Counted from the stretch's first letter, positions 1 to 24,800 are shown. The stretch: 64,000 nucleotides of DNA from Himantopus leucocephalus (GCA_003993805.1 RSEF01000001.1:99100572-99164571), one strand, 5' to 3'. Numbers and translations are program-made. The notes: generated by a model not told the origin, from the letters alone.

Positions 1-468
1 AGTTATAGACCTATCAAGTGGACAGTGCACATGAGGAGCAAGAGCATGACCTTTGCACAGCTTCTGCCTTCCTGTCTACAGGAGAGAATTTGGGAAAAAG
101 TTGGAAAATGAGGAACAGAAGGCAACTAGTTAGTGTTAGAAAAACATCCTGTGGTTACTTGTAACGTGATGCCTCCTTCATTCTGAATTCTCCTAAGAGT
201 CTTAATGATACTGTAATTTGTAGTATTGTGTGTATATATATGTATATACTCAACATAATTTCTTGGTATCTAAATTAGGTATGACATATGTTCCCTTTCC
301 TTTTAATATGCTTTAACTCCGTTTCAGTAAGTGAATTCTATACCTGAAGGGTTGTTTGAAAAATTCTTTGTTATGCTGAAATGTATTTCAGCCTTATTTC
401 CTTAGACAAGTCCAGCCTCATAGAAGAGAGAAGCCGTAAAGCTGACTGTGTATGTATGTGTGTTTCAG
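1..468 (+). other. SLC22A15: SLC22A15 intron (left part, 3' portion only)
   Basis: This stretch lies directly upstream of the first recognisable coding exon and ends in a pyrimidine-poor but acceptable acceptor (tgtttcag at 461-468). It is AT-rich with a short TATA/TGTA run near 230-250. I see no coding segment in it, and the upstream exons of the gene must lie outside the window. Confidence 0.8.
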
Positions 469-11421
<10,953 letters not shown>

Positions 11422-12527
11422 TGAAAAGAAGAAACACTGGCCTATTTTATGCCTTTTCTTACTTGTCCAGTCAGTCCAGCTGTAAGACAAGTACTGGGGA
11501 CCTCGCCTGTCAGGGAATGTAATTGGGCAAGTGCCTGTGTTTTTCCTGACAAGGAGAGGGGTTTGAGTACTGTTCACACTAATTACACCACTGATGGTCT
11601 CCATGTGAGACAGCTGTTCAAATTCTTGTGGTTCAGAATGACAGTGCATGGACCAGATTCGAAGCCAGGTGAGACAGGAAGGGTGGGATCATGTATTTCT
11701 GAAACCTAGGAAATTACCTAGGCTTAGGCAGATTTGGACAGATCACCAATGCACGTTTGTATTTTATTTTCAAGGTGGTTGATTTTGATTCAGTATAAAT
11801 TGAAAAACTTGAAAACATCCACTGATTGTTTTTCTGTAAAGTGAAAGTGGTCACAGAATGTGCTGTCTGCTACTCCAGTGGGAACAAATTCTTGAAATTA
11901 TATGTTAAAATGGCTTGTGCATATTGAGTAGGGGAGAGGCAACTGTGAACATAAGGTTTCTCTCTCTGCACACACACACCTGTATAGAGTTACAGGGTGC
12001 AGCTGGTTAGTCATGAGCTGTGCATAAACTTAGTGATAATGGAAGGCCAGGAGGAAGAAATACAGGAAAAGAGCAACCATAAAGCCTGCACGCATAAAGG
12101 ACATTACTGATTGATGTTTTTTTTCCTTTTCATCCACACCAAGCATTTTCTTGGGCTGTCTTATGCATACATTTACCACATGGTCCCTACATCTCAGCCC
12201 TGCTGTTTATAGCTTTGCCTACTTTTCCCTTGTCCTCATTTTGCCATAAATGTTGAAGCTCAGCAACTTCTCTGTGCAGTGAAATAATTCTGTGAAGGAT
12301 ATAATTTCATGGGTGGGACATAGGTGAGGTATTTATCACATTGTGTGTGTGAGGTGTGTGTTAGAATATATAGCTCATTTTTGTGGACCTGTCTGTCTTT
12401 ATTTCTGGAAGAAACTTAACTCTGAAGTGGTAAGAGGAACCATGGGTTGCTGTTACACTTTGGGGATTATTGCCAGGAAGCTGCTGGTATTTATTTAAAA
12501 TCCTTGTGTGTAGATAAAGTTCCCATT

Positions 12528-12548
12528 AAAAAAAAAAAGGGGGGGGGG
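12528..12548 (+). repeat. A11-G10 homopurine run
   Basis: Eleven A directly followed by ten G. This low-complexity tract is prone to length change and sequencing error. It lies in the probable 3' UTR of SLC22A15. Confidence 0.9.
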
Positions 12549-12957
12549 ACACGACACAAATGTCTTGGAGACAACATTTGTTTACTTGACATTGGTCTAA
12601 GCCAGGTGGTTGCTCAAGCACTTGGTTACTTGACCTTGTTGAGGAAGACAACTTCATTCTGTTTACACTGAACTTTCTGTAAGTGCTTTGTTAGAAGGAT
12701 ATGGAATCTTGAAACATGAAACATGAACATATGAAATGTTCCACCTACAAAGATGAGGCCTTACAAGGATTCAGTTTTCTTGATTACATTGTCATCTGCA
12801 TCCTCTAACTTGTGACTTTCTATATATTAAGATTGATTTCCATAAAATGTTTGCTAGTCTTTATACTTGGAGTTCCTACAAAATGCTATACAATGGCAGC
12901 AAGTATATTGTCAGGCTCACCAGCCATTTTTGTGGACATTAGACTAAAAAACCTGGA

Positions 12958-13005
12958 TTTAAAAAAAAAAAAAACCAAAACAAAACAAAAAAAAACCCCA
13001 AAAAG
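12958..13005 (+). repeat. A-rich simple repeat
   Basis: A14 followed by CCAAAACAAAACA-type and AAAAACCCC-type units. It creates spurious lysine-rich frames on + and phenylalanine-rich frames on -. Confidence 0.9.
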
Positions 13006-13576
13006 CTGACTGCTGAATAGTTTCTGGTTAAACTGGGAAGCTCCTTTACTCTGAAAGGAAGTGAAAGTAAACAGCATCTGAAGTTTGCAGCTAGCTGCCT
13101 GAACTTTGCTCACGGGGAACTATAATGCTGAGCGATGTGCAACAACCCTGGTTGGTGCAGGGGGCAGCCCAGAGACTGCGGACTTACGCATGCAGTACTC
13201 CCACTTGGCTTGAACTTGATCCAGGCATTGACCGTGAGCAAAGTTGGGAACTTCAGTCCCTATGTCAGTATTGTTGTGATTGTTGCCTGTGTTATGAGCT
13301 TCACTAGAAGAATTCCAGCCTGCAGTCTTCACTTTGTTTTTTCCAGACTGTTGAATAGTTGTTGTAGATGTGGCAGGGCAATTTTAAACCCAGCTGGATA
13401 GCCTTTCTGCCTTATGTGGCCCTTTTGTATGCAAGAAAATTGTCCCAGTTAAGGTACTTGTAAATACTTAGTCAATCTATTTGGTCAAAGAATTTTTTTA
13501 GTTTTGCATTCACATTTTGAATTATGGACAGCTGGAAAAAATGACTTTTTGTTTTGTTGCTGATGGCATCTAAGTA

Positions 13577-13582
13577 AATAAA
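13577..13582 (+). terminator. Candidate poly(A) signal of SLC22A15
   Basis: Canonical AATAAA about 2.15 kb after the stop codon, in AT-rich sequence. No transcript evidence is available here; alternatives exist downstream. Confidence 0.4.
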
Positions 13583-13600
13583 ACCTGCTTACTTAGAAGC

Positions 13601-16600
13601 GTACAGTGGTAGGTCTGGCAGTATTAACGTGCTGCCAAAACCGAAGTTTTTTTAGGTGTTTACTGCCTCTGTCCCTCTTTGGACAGTAGGTGGAGTAAGT
13701 CCCTTGAGAGGCCGACAGGAACGGTTAGCCTTCCTCCCTCCATGGTCTTACTGCCATTATCTGCTACTGGCAACCATGGTCATGCCATGGAACACCTCAA
13801 CATAATTTTCATTAGAACAGTAGGATGCTGTAATGGTTCAGGTGGAGGAGATCACTCTTTGCAGGACCTGGTCTGGGTTTTGTGACAGTCCTCAACTTAC
13901 AACTTACCTCTCCACTCATGCACTTCTATATCATAAGTGTACATATGTAAAACTGCAAAAACAAGAGTGAAGAAAACATTAGCAATTTTTTTCCATAAAA
14001 GTTGCTGCTCTTTTTTTAACCTTATCTGTCCCGTGTTTGCATCTTTAGAATTTGAAAGGGCAGTATCTTTTTTGTGTCAACCATAGGAACTCTCTACTGT
14101 TACTCTCCCTCGCCAGTTAATTCAGAAGTTCTATAAGACAGAATCCCTCCAGGAGGAGCTCAGCAATGTAGTATCAGGCTTCTTACCATTACTTGCTCTC
14201 CCCCTTTGTGTTCTGAAGTCCAAATCCATTGGGTGCATTAAGTTTCTTTTCAGAGAAGTTTGTTTTATAAGAACTGGACTTGTGGTACAGAAGCCTATAG
14301 GATCACTTTTTTCTTACCCGTCGAGTAGCGCTTTATAATATTGAGGTACTTGTGCTGTATCTAGCATTCACAGGGGAGAGATGCTGCACAGTGTTTTGTA
14401 GCCTTTGTGGTCAGCATTTTCTGTATCTAGATGGAGCATTATTGCTAAGCAGTTCTTCAGTTGAACAGTGCCCGCTGTTACGGGTCTCACAACCATGTTA
14501 CTTGAAAGCCCAAGTCAGAAGGTCAGAGAACTTGTAAGTTCGAAGTTTTATGTAAGCAGTCTGCATAGGCCAGATTAATAAATCTCAGTGTTTGGGCAGT
14601 AAGTTTGCCCTAGGGAGCTACTGGAGAGCAGTGGCTGATACTGCAATAGACATATCACAGTTTAAGACATACTGTAATGCTAAGAGTCTGAGACCCAATA
14701 TCCTTGCTATAGTTCAGAAGCATATGACAACCTTATTCTACATTTTTTGCTAGAGTAGCTTTGCATACTAAGCAGGCTGCACTGTTAACTGATTTTTGCG
14801 TTGCACAGGCACTAGGATACCTACCCCCAAGATGGGAATTCCTTCCCTAGATTCCTTTGGGTTTTGTAGCTGTCATTTTTTTCAGCCATCTTACTTAATG
14901 GGATTATGCTAGAGATGAGACAGGCTTTCCCATGGTGCTGACTAGTCAGATCTTAATACTGTTTCAGGTGAGGTATGTTTGGGATTCTGCTATCTGGGGA
15001 CTTGACAAGTGATACTTTAATACAGCTAGGAGTGAAGGAAATAACAGATCATGTGAGACAGCATGGAGAAGAATTAGCTGGAGGGAGTAAAAAGAATAGG
15101 GTTTTCAACAGAAGCACTTTAGGGCAAGGGTAAGTGAAAACACTAGTAGCCATTGGGTGGAAACACCCCTCTTACTGCTTGTGTTGACTTGAAGCTTCTC
15201 CTTTCAGAGCTAGCATTGGTTCGAGGATGTCTTGTTGGGGACACCAGTTTCATCATTTCCTTTTTAATGTCAACTTTGTTCAGCACTACTACTTTAGTGA
15301 TGAAACATTTCTTTCGATCAATATAAAATGTGGCATGCTTCAGTTTTCTTTTGGATTCAGCTTTTCTGAGATGGCATGTCACTAAAATTGTTAAAATTTG
15401 TAAAACCCTCTTTTGGAGAATGCTGTATTACTGGACATAGCTTAATTTGCCAACTTCCCTTTAGAAAGATAGAGAGATTAGAATTATTTGGTGCATTTTT
15501 GTCACACAACTGATACTTCAGCCTTCTAAAAGGATTTTACTACCTGGCTGGTTTTGATAGGTTGATGAGAATAGAATAGGGAAGTGATTTGACAAGTTTA
15601 TAAGACGAATTAAGTGGAAGAAAGATACCTACATAAGAAAACCTCTGTGACAGATCTAAATGTAGAACTGGAGGGTGAACAAATTTATACAGAATTTTTC
15701 CATGTTATGTATTTTTAATGCCTTGTCCAGTCTCTTGTAGCCTTCAGATTTTCCAGGTGCTACTGTTACTTAAGTCTAGTAGAGGCTGGGTAAAACGTTC
15801 ACGCTGACAGTCTGAATTTACTGAACTCTCTCATCTTATTTTTGGTACTACTTCCTTTTTCTGTCATTCTGAAAAAAGCTCCTGTATTGCCTAATGGGGA
15901 ACAGATTTTTCTGTTCTAATTTGAAGTGCCTGTTTTATAAAAGTCGTCTTTAATTTCCTCAGTCAACTTGATATGGGACTGTGTGTAAAGTAACATCATA
16001 GAATTGGATTATATAAATGCCAAAGACAGCTTTTGCTGGAAAGCAGTGGTCCAAAACTAGTTCTAACTGCATTCATTTGGAATTCTTCCATGCAACCTGC
16101 TAAAACTGGTATTTACAAGCAGCTCTGGAGCTTTAGGGAACAGAAAGAGTTACCTTTGTTTGCTTGTCTTTCATTGCTCGGTTCACTTAAGTAGCTTTTG
16201 TTTCTGTGAAATCAAAGAAATTAAATGAAGGATTTAAGATAAAGTGTAGGTTTTGTAGAATATGCAGAATTTATACCATGTAGCCATTATAGAAAAATCT
16301 GCAGAGCCTGTTTCCTTCTGAGTTGCAAATGTCAAAGCTTACTCTAAGACTGATAAAACCTGGTTAAAAACTGCATATTGGAGTTCGTTAGTTCATTCAT
16401 CAGCCTTACAAATTAGCATTGCTAATAACAACTTGCCTGGAGCTTCATAGGATCTAGCAGATTTTTTATAAAATGCAGTCTGTTTGAGGCATTGCTAAAT
16501 AATAATGTCTGGAGTTTAAATCCCTAGTACAACTAAAATTCACTGCGAGTCAGCCCTATCATGGCTGCTTGTTTGACAGTAAATAGGCAGGTGGCGAAAA

Positions 16601-17747
16601 GCTTGTGCAGCAAGAGCTGGCTGCACCCAGAAAAATGGTTTAAAATCTTCAGTGTGTATGCAGAATGAAGCAGGACCATGGGGTGTCAGGGTCCTGTCAT
16701 ACACAGCAAGCTTATAGAATGGAGTATATTTAAATAAGTATTTGCCCACCCTCATTTACAAAAGGTTTGTAGAGGAAACAGGTCTTTAGCATGCATGTTA
16801 CTGCCTCCCACCGATAAATCTGAGGTGCTCATATTATACCTCCTGTATCAGGAGGCAGCAAAAAGTATGGCAGTAAGAAAACCTTTGCCAATATTGACAG
16901 TTATATTTACTTAAAAATGTCTCATGAGAGGTATCTAGCACATCTGCATTCAAACAAAGTGTTTTTAAGTGATGGAAACTTGATTGAGAGACAGGCATTT
17001 CTGATGTTAGTTTGTAGGAAAAAAAAAAATCAGTGTTGCAGACACTGGTGAAAACTGTTACAGAGCAGACAATGCTGGGTGATTTGTGATAAAAGAACTT
17101 ACTGTGGTTGCTGTGATTTCAAGCATGCCTCTAAGACTGGTTTTGAGTATTTGATCCTTGTCACTCCTCAAAGTCTAACCCAAATTTTATTTTATTCATG
17201 TTAAAATTTGAGTAAGCCATGTAGACGTTGGAAATATATTTTTCATATGGATACTTTTATTGCACTGCCTTTCCTTCCTAATAATACTTTGATTATTTTT
17301 TTACGCTACCTCTTTATGTTGAGCTTTTTTGTCAATTTTATATTTAGTTGGTTTTTAGGAAACTACAAAACTTCTTTTTTTTTATTTATGTGGGAATCCA
17401 TGACTTAAAGACCACAAGTCCTCCTTCTGTTAAAGTTTTTCTTAAAGGTATTTTAAATCTAGTTAAAAGACTTAAGTATTTGAAGGAGCAGAATAATTAC
17501 AAACTTAGAACATGGATTCTCCCGTGTGTGCTGTTTGCTTTTAGAAGGGCCAGAAAGCCCTTGATTTTATATTAACCTCAGCTGAGGACATGACTTTTTG
17601 GGGCAATAAAAAGTTTTGAGTTGGGGAGTTTTAATCAATTTAATTTATTGCCAATTAAAGAGCTTTCTAGTTACCAGGTTTGGTATTGAAAGAAAAAAAT
17701 AAATAAAACATTTAGGGAAAACACTGCTGCTTTTTTTTTTTTTTATA
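13601..17747. other. Intergenic or extended 3' UTR, no gene seen
   Basis: AT-rich unique sequence. All open frames are short and unrecognised. Two further AATAAA hexamers (14577, 17605) leave open that SLC22A15 transcripts extend this far. A T16-type run precedes the CR1 at 17748. Confidence 0.6.
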
Positions 17748-17970
17748 TAGAGCGTGCCATCAGCAAGTTTGCTGATGACACAAAACTGGGAGGGGTNNNN
17801 NNNNNNNNNNNNNNNNNNNNNNNNNNNNNNNNNNNNNNNNNNNNNNNNNNNNNNNNNNNNNNNNNNNNNNNNNNNNNNNNNNNNNNNNNNNNNNNNCCTG
17901 CTCTGGCAGGGGGGTTGGACTAGATGATCTCCAGACGTCTCTTCCAACCCTGACCATTCTGTGATTCTTC
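17748..17970 (+). repeat. CR1 LINE fragment interrupted by an assembly gap
   Basis: The left part reads FADDTKLGG (RT active-site motif, codons from 17768), then 100 Ns, then the CR1 3' end from 17897: tctggcaggggggttggac and ccattctgtgattct tail. In an intact CR1, several hundred bases separate these parts, so the real gap is larger than 100. Sense orientation. The 3' end shares the variant ccagacgt with the copy at 60684. Confidence 0.93.
17797..17896. other. Assembly gap, 100 N
   Basis: Exactly 100 Ns, a placeholder of unknown true size, located inside a CR1 element. Confidence 0.99.
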
Positions 17971-18410
17971 CAGACACCACTCTTCCCTCTCCCCCCATGC
18001 TATCCCCCACCCCACAGTGATCTCCAGTTCCTTGGCTTCATGTCCCTTCAGCAGTGCAACAGTCGGCACAGGAGATTTGGATTAGTCTGTTGTGCTTGCT
18101 GTTCTTTCACTGCTCCTTGTTTCTTATTCAACTGCTCTTTTGTGGGTTTCTTCATGAGCCACAGTCCCTTTAGAGTTGTAGCTCCATCTGCGTCTACTCT
18201 CAGCCTCTGCTCAGGCTATGATTTTCCTTTGGTGTTTCTCCTGCTCAGCCATCTCTCCTTTCTGCTCCTCTTATGCTGGCATGGTCTTATCCTTTTTTCC
18301 TCATGCAGCTATAGCACTGTAATCTTTCTTGGCATTTACTGCCCTTTCTTAAACATGCTTTTGCAGAAGTGCCAGAAACTCCTCTGACAGTGTTGGAGCG
18401 CAGTGGGTGA
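17971..18410. other. Intergenic, no gene seen
   Basis: C/T-rich unique sequence between two CR1 fragments. A 115-codon + frame at 18040-18387 is Leu/Ser/Phe-rich, as expected from a pyrimidine-rich strand, and matches nothing I know. Confidence 0.6.
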
Positions 18411-18682
18411 GTGCCCACTGTGCCCAAGAGGCAGTGGACACTAACTGAAACACAGGAGGATCCATCTGAACATAGGGAAGAACTTGTCTATTGTGAGAGT
18501 GACCAAGCACTGGAACAGTTTGCCTGGAGAGGTTGTGGAGTCCCCATGCGTGGAGATTCAAAAGCTATCTGGATATAGTCCTAGGCAGCCTGCTTTAGTA
18601 GTTGGCCCTGCTTGAGCAGGGGGTTGGACCAGATGACATCCAGAGGTTCCCTTCCAACCTCAGCCATTCTGTGATTTCTGTG
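18411..18682 (+). repeat. CR1 LINE 3' fragment
   Basis: Typical CR1 3' terminal region: gtgcccactg start, agcactggaacagtttgcc, a tgcttgagcagggggttgg block and a ccattctgtgatttctgtg tail. 5'-truncated, sense orientation, moderately diverged. Different subfamily from the 17748 copy (tgcttgagcagg against tgctctggcagg). Confidence 0.93.
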
Positions 18683-21600
18683 CTGCCTGTTGCTGAGCTG
18701 GCTGGGACCAGAACAGGGCAGTCCCTGGCCTCTTCCCACAGAAGATGCCCTGCAGCCCCCTCATGCTCAATACATGCCTGTACAGGGTTTTCTGCCAAAT
18801 CAAGGCCTTACAGTTTAGGCTGACAGTTTTTGTGAGTGGTAGTTGGTACTGTATTCCCTTTCTGTGTTACTGTTGTCTTAGGTCAAGTAAATGAAACTCC
18901 TAAGGATATAATCAGACATTTATAGCCAAGTTCTGTGTCTGGTTGCATTTGTATCCCTGCTGATTTCAGAAGACAGAACTTAGATCTCCACTTGACCAGA
19001 GGAGCAGCCAAAGGGGTAAACTACTTTCTGCTCAACCCTTCATCATCATGAAAACAAGTCTTTGTACAGTCTCTACACCCTGTAGATCCTCATGCCAGTT
19101 TAATTTGAACTAACAATCAAAAGTCCTTGCCAGTTGAGAGTTGAGTAACAGGAAAGTGGGATAGGGGGGAATAGATTCACTGCTTCAAACAAAAATCAAG
19201 CTGTGTATAGTTGGTGTATGTATTTTTAAATATTTAATTTGGATTACTTGAATATTGAGTGTTATGAGCCTTCCTATGTTAAAATGAGGACTGATATATT
19301 TCAGAAGTACTTTCTCCTCTTTAACTGTATTAGTGTGCTGTTGTTAACTCAGAGTTACTGCTGAAAAGTCTGTTTTTAGAATACTTGATCTGAGAAGTCA
19401 CAACTAAAGACAGCATAAGCTTTTCCACAATAGACCTTTTATGGTGTTATATTCATATGTTCTGTGAACAGCTGTTGGATCCATCTTTTTAAGATGTTCT
19501 TTGCCATAGGTGAGGGGCCATAACAAATGTTGAGATATTCACAATAATTGCACTTACTTATTCTGTTTTCGTAATGTATTTCCTATGCATACTGCCTTAC
19601 CTGTATGTACTGTACTTCACTAGAGGTACAAAAGGTAAATATCAGGTTCTTAATTTATAAAATGTAAATGAGTTTTAAAAATAGTTCTGTAATACTACAT
19701 ATTTTCCAGTGATATCTATCTACTGGGAAGAGAGGGTGATGGTGGTAAGCCCAGGTGAGTTTAGTCAAAATTAATATTGGTGGTCTTTACATTCTCACTT
19801 AATTTCTGAATGATTTTGATCATTTGAAATATATATTTTTTTTTCTTTTAAGGTTTTTGTAGAGGCTAACCTATGTTAGTAAGCCGACTTTTAGGTGATT
19901 TGTAACAGCTCTGATACTGCCTCTGACTCATACAGTTCACATAATGTCTTTGTAACTTATTTTGTGCCTTTTCTTCCCCTGACACAAAATCTCTCAATAA
20001 AAACAAGCTCTTTTGCAACACTGCAAACCTATTTTATTGCTCTAATTTTTTTACTTGCCTGTCCCTTTTGTTTTGTTTTCTGGAGGGGGCTGAAGCTCTC
20101 ATAATAGAATAGATATTTATAACAGACTCTGCAGAAGAGAATTGACAAGGTGGAAAGCAGGTCATTTTGGAATGGCAGTGCTACAAAGCGCCTGGGAAAC
20201 TGGGACTGTCAGTACTAATCAATATATTCCACCATATCTATCACAAATCATTTCTAACAAAAACCGGCACCCGTGGAATGTGAGAATCAATTTACTACTG
20301 GCTTCAGTTGTGCTGATTGATGTTGAAAGACTGGAAACACTTTGGGGGGTTTAGCATGGCAAAATGTCTGTGCTGATGTAACTAACACTTGTACTGGGGG
20401 AGTGCCCACGAACACTAGTTGGCACTTAACACCCCTTCTTTGAAGCGCTATGCAAAACCACAAAAACACAGGCCCTGTCCTCAGGGCTTCTGCTTAAACA
20501 TCCTGGCAGGGAATGGCAGAATTTGAACATTTGTCTTCATTACCTGGAAATGAGGTGATAAATAGCTTGACTGCGTTTCCTGTCCCCTGTCCAGTGACGA
20601 AGAAAATATTGCCTGAATCTGGAAAAAGTGACTGGGGGAAATAGGGATCAGTGCTCTATTTTAAATTGCTGGGTACCAGAGCTTTCATACCTTTATATGC
20701 TAAAAAAAAAAAAAAGGTAATTTAAAGATTCTTCTTGAATAGCTAGTCCCTTGAGCAGATGCCTAAGCACTTCATCTATCAGTATTTTAAACTGTATATA
20801 CTAAATAAGGCAGGTGGTCTACGTGATAGTATTACCAGACCTTGTGTTATCTTACATTTTACTCTTTGTCAACATGGAGCTTGGAACAATAATCCAGCCA
20901 GACGCCCTATTCACACTTCCTGGACACAGACCACTGCTAAAGTCATCTTTTGCTTTTGTATTGCTTACTGTAAAAGAAAAATGCAACCATCTTAAGTATC
21001 TTTTCTGATTAATCTGTCATATGCTTTCTAGAATCTCCCGAAGCTTTAAACAACGTATTTTGAAGTCTTTTGAACTCCAAGTGTTTTCATTAGCAGCCTT
21101 TCTAGAATGAGTAATTAGAATCTATGAAGCATACACCAGCATCCAAAATAACTTGTATTGTTCGTCCCTTGATCTAAAGTTACGAGACAAAGGCCATTTT
21201 TTGTTCCTGTTATTTCCAATTCTTGTGAGCCTTACCATTATTTCCGGTACTTGAGATACTTAGGATTTTACTTTAGTTTTCACTTTTGCTGCTGCTTCAC
21301 CATGGAAGTGATGATTGAAGGCCCGGTTTTTCAGATGTATCTCGTTACATGCTCAGCATAGTTCCACCCATAGCCATTCAAATTTGTTGTTCCCTCCTCT
21401 CTGATATGTCTCCAGTACGTACTGCAGGGAAGTAGTGGCCTAAAACATGTGGTTGGTTGTCATCTACATGAGGGTAAGGAGTGGTTTTGTAAGCAGCCAC
21501 TGGATATGGCCGTATGATCTCCCATACCCAAGGGCTGATTTACAACGATGCACCTTTCTTTTGAAACTCAGCTTTGGCTGCTGTTAAGTGCAACTTTGCT

Positions 21601-21776
21601 TGCCTATGCTTTGTTTGGGACCTGGCTGTATCTTGCTGTAACTGGAGCCTGTTTGACTACCAAGCCATTGTGTTGTCCTCTTTGTTGGGCCAAGATAAGG
21701 AAAAACAGGGTGAGAGACCAAGAATGGGGGCTAACACTATGCATAGGGAAGGACTGTGGTTCACATGGCTGTGAGA
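18683..21776. other. Intergenic, no gene seen
   Basis: AT-rich unique sequence with homopolymer runs, for example A14 at about 20702-20715. No exon-like or repeat structure recognised. Confidence 0.6.
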
Positions 21777-21832
21777 ATTTATTTTATTTTATTTTATTTT
21801 ATTTTATTTTATTTTATTTTATTTTATTTTAT
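21777..21832 (+). repeat. (ATTTT)n pentanucleotide microsatellite
   Basis: Ten perfect ATTTT units (21781-21830) flanked by partial units. It is uninterrupted, so probably polymorphic in length. Confidence 0.98.
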
Positions 21833-24800
21833 GTCGGTGTAGCTCTAACTTTGTTGTGATGCTTCTGCTGTCAGTAATTTTTCATGCTGACAAGAGGAGG
21901 ACACTTCTGGAAGTCATCAAATGGGAGGTGTGGAACTAAAGTGCCATCCCTTGAAAGCAGGGACCTTTTGAGAAATGTTCTTGTCCCTTGCCAATAACAG
22001 CCAGTACTGGTGCTGAGATGGCAGTCGTGAGCGTTGCATACCAGCTGCCAAGCAGCTATCAGGCAAAATTACTTGGTTCTTCCAAACTGCACCAGGCTCA
22101 AATTTAACTAAGGTTACCTTACTTCTGCTAGACTCAGCAGTGCGCTTCTGAGAGAGGCTCAACTCTGCCTTTTCCAGCGTTGTCATCTTGCGTCTTGTTG
22201 GTTACACAGAGACAAGACAAATACTTGTGGTCAAATTCTCTCTGTCCTGGTGAATAAAGGTCTCTAATCCTGATCTATTACTTGTTTAAGAGCACCTTCA
22301 ATGAACAATCCTTGCTGCAGGGAGGAGGTGGGGAAACCTCAACTTCTTATTGATCAGACTTGCTAACAGCAGTTAATATAATGTCATACTTGGAAAAGTG
22401 GCTCGTGCCACTTGCCATTTCTTTTTGTAGTGAAAATGGCAATGATGCAACTGATTAGACTTACCTCCGGGAGGAGGTAATATGCACCAGAAAAATTGTA
22501 GCATTCCTTTTGATCTCATTTTGCCTTCCACAGTTCTGCTACTGAAAGGTAGCTAAGATATGACAATCCTGCAATCTGTTCTGCAGCTAAAAGTGAGCAA
22601 TTTTGTTGGTTTCTCTGCACTTTGTATAATCCATGCAGGAGCTTGGCAAAACTACAGTGGGGAATGTCATGAGGACTCATTGAAGGGAAGGCTGACTGAT
22701 CCATGCAGATGGGATTACTTGAAAGTTTGCAATTTCAGAAACAACTCTAAAAATCTAGTTCAGCTTTATTTTGATTCAGCTATGGTTTGAGCTGTGGACC
22801 AGATCCCAAAGCTGGAGTGCTCTAATGTGGAAGGGGTTTTTATTTTATTTTTTTTTTTAGAATTGTTGTCAGCTCTCAGATGCTGCGTCTTGCAGTACAA
22901 GGCTCCTGATCCCTAACCCATCTTCCGGCTGCTCTGCTTACCAGCCGTGCCAGGACAAGGTGATGCCTTTGCTAACACCATGATGGAGCTGTCCTGTGAG
23001 CGTGCCTAACGTAAGCAGAGAAACAAGCATAAGCAGCATGCAGGTGCTTTGCGCAAGTAAAAACTACCGATGAAGGAGGTTGTTCAGTGTAGGGTAATTC
23101 CTCTCTTGATCAGCTGCTGCTTCTTCCAAGAGCTCCTGTAAAGCTTTGTCATCTTCCAAAGCCTATTAGTAGCACTTGGATTTGGTAAGAATTCTCTAAT
23201 TCATTTTGGTGATGGGTGCACCAAATAGTAGAGACTACCTCTGCACAAGTCCTAGCAACTGACTGACAGTTTCTCCCTCTTCCCCAAATATGAGGTGCTA
23301 TCTTCCCAGCTCTGGGCTCAAGTAAAAGCAGAAGCTGTGAGAGGAAGTACCGTGTCTACAGTTACGTGAAGGAGCCAAATGCAGGTCAGTACAGAGCTCC
23401 CTTGTCTGACGGGAGGCAGCAGGGCTCCATCCTTCAGCATGCCTGTACTGCCCTTTGTGAAGGTCTGCCCTGCCAGCTTGAGCCTGCAATGCTCCATTCA
23501 TGTTTTTTTACAGTGTTGGTTTCCTGCTCTGCAGTCACCCTTGGTTTTCTGTAATAGTGAAAGTGGCTACATGTACTTCACATACTTGGGTTTTTTCCTC
23601 CGATTTTAAACCTGCATCAAGGCACCTCACAGGTTGTTCTGCATATACTGACCTCATAGGTCATACAATTGCAGTGGGTATCAAATACCCACCTTGTTGT
23701 ACATTGGTTATTAACTAGCAGTGGGAGTGTTGTACTTGTCTAGACCGTATTCTGTTTGGGTCAAGGTCTCCCTCTGGTTTGCTTGATGCTCCCTTTGAAA
23801 TGTTTGCTTAACACCTTGTTAAAGGAAGTGGAGAAAAGTCCTTTCAAGCCTCTGCAAGCCCTGCCAAAGCACATGCTACCACTGTGGTGATTAGGGCAGA
23901 ACCTTTGAGTACTACAGCTGAAATTGGCGCCAGCTCTGGGTAAGTCACTTTTTCTCACCTAAGTTTGTTGCTTTCTTGAACCCTCCATCCCCACTCCTAT
24001 CTATAAAATGGAGCCAGTGTGATTTTGCCAGATTGCGGGTTATGTCCAATTAGCGTTTGTAATGATGATGCTGGACAGGGTGTATCTCTGTTGAAGTTGG
24101 CATGAAGATGTCATGGAGAAACTGTGAATTCCTAGGAAATTAATTTTTATTGCTTTGATCCTTGCATAGTACATAGGGAGGGTGAGCTTTTGGGATGGTG
24201 TGGATTTCAGAAACAGTATACGCAAGGGTAGGAGAAGGCAGTGCTTGGACACTGGCCTTTTCTCAGGGATGTTGGGTTGTTTGAATTGAAGGTCCATCAT
24301 TTTCTCTGAAATCTTGAATTACAGCTGTGGGCATTTGGTCTATTTCTCTGCTAGCCTTGGTTTGTTAGAGAGCAGTGAATGGAGTAGAAGTTCACTCTGA
24401 TGAGATCTTCATTGTCCCTGATAGCAGGAACTGGACTGAATGACCCTGCGCTCCTATGAATGCTGTTCTGCTTCCTCTTCCCTTCTGACCCAACCTCAGC
24501 ATGGTGGTGCACTAGCCCGGCCAAGCAACTTGTTCTGCGTATTCCCAGTGCTTTTATTCCAGGATTGTTTCTCCTCCCCCACTCCCACTTTCAGTGCCCT
24601 GAATCTGCATTTAACTGGTTCTAGCCCTAAATATCTACCCTGTGTCCTGTCACTGCCTGGAGCAGATGCAGTGCGAATGATTGACCCTCTCCCTTTGGCA
24701 ATTTGGCTTTGACTGCACAAAACAGCCAATAAAGTGGAAAGGGCTGGGCAGCTGATTATAGGGATTAGCTAGAAGCTGTATAGTTTTATGGTCTAAGATA

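Larger units (their letters stand above)
11422..13600 (+). other. SLC22A15: Probable SLC22A15 3' UTR
   Basis: Sequence after the stop has no further exon. The first good poly(A) signal, AATAAA, is at 13577-13582. Further AATAAA hexamers at 14577-14582 and 17605-17610 could give longer forms. The stretch holds an A11G10 purine run (12528-12548) and an A-rich, C-interrupted simple repeat (about 12958-13005). The end is a guess from the hexamer alone. Confidence 0.5.

Noticed and set aside
24440..24729. Sequence ggactgaatgaccctgcgct near 24432 as another CR1 3' end
   Set aside because: Only a short resemblance; no upstream CR1 body and no octamer tail.
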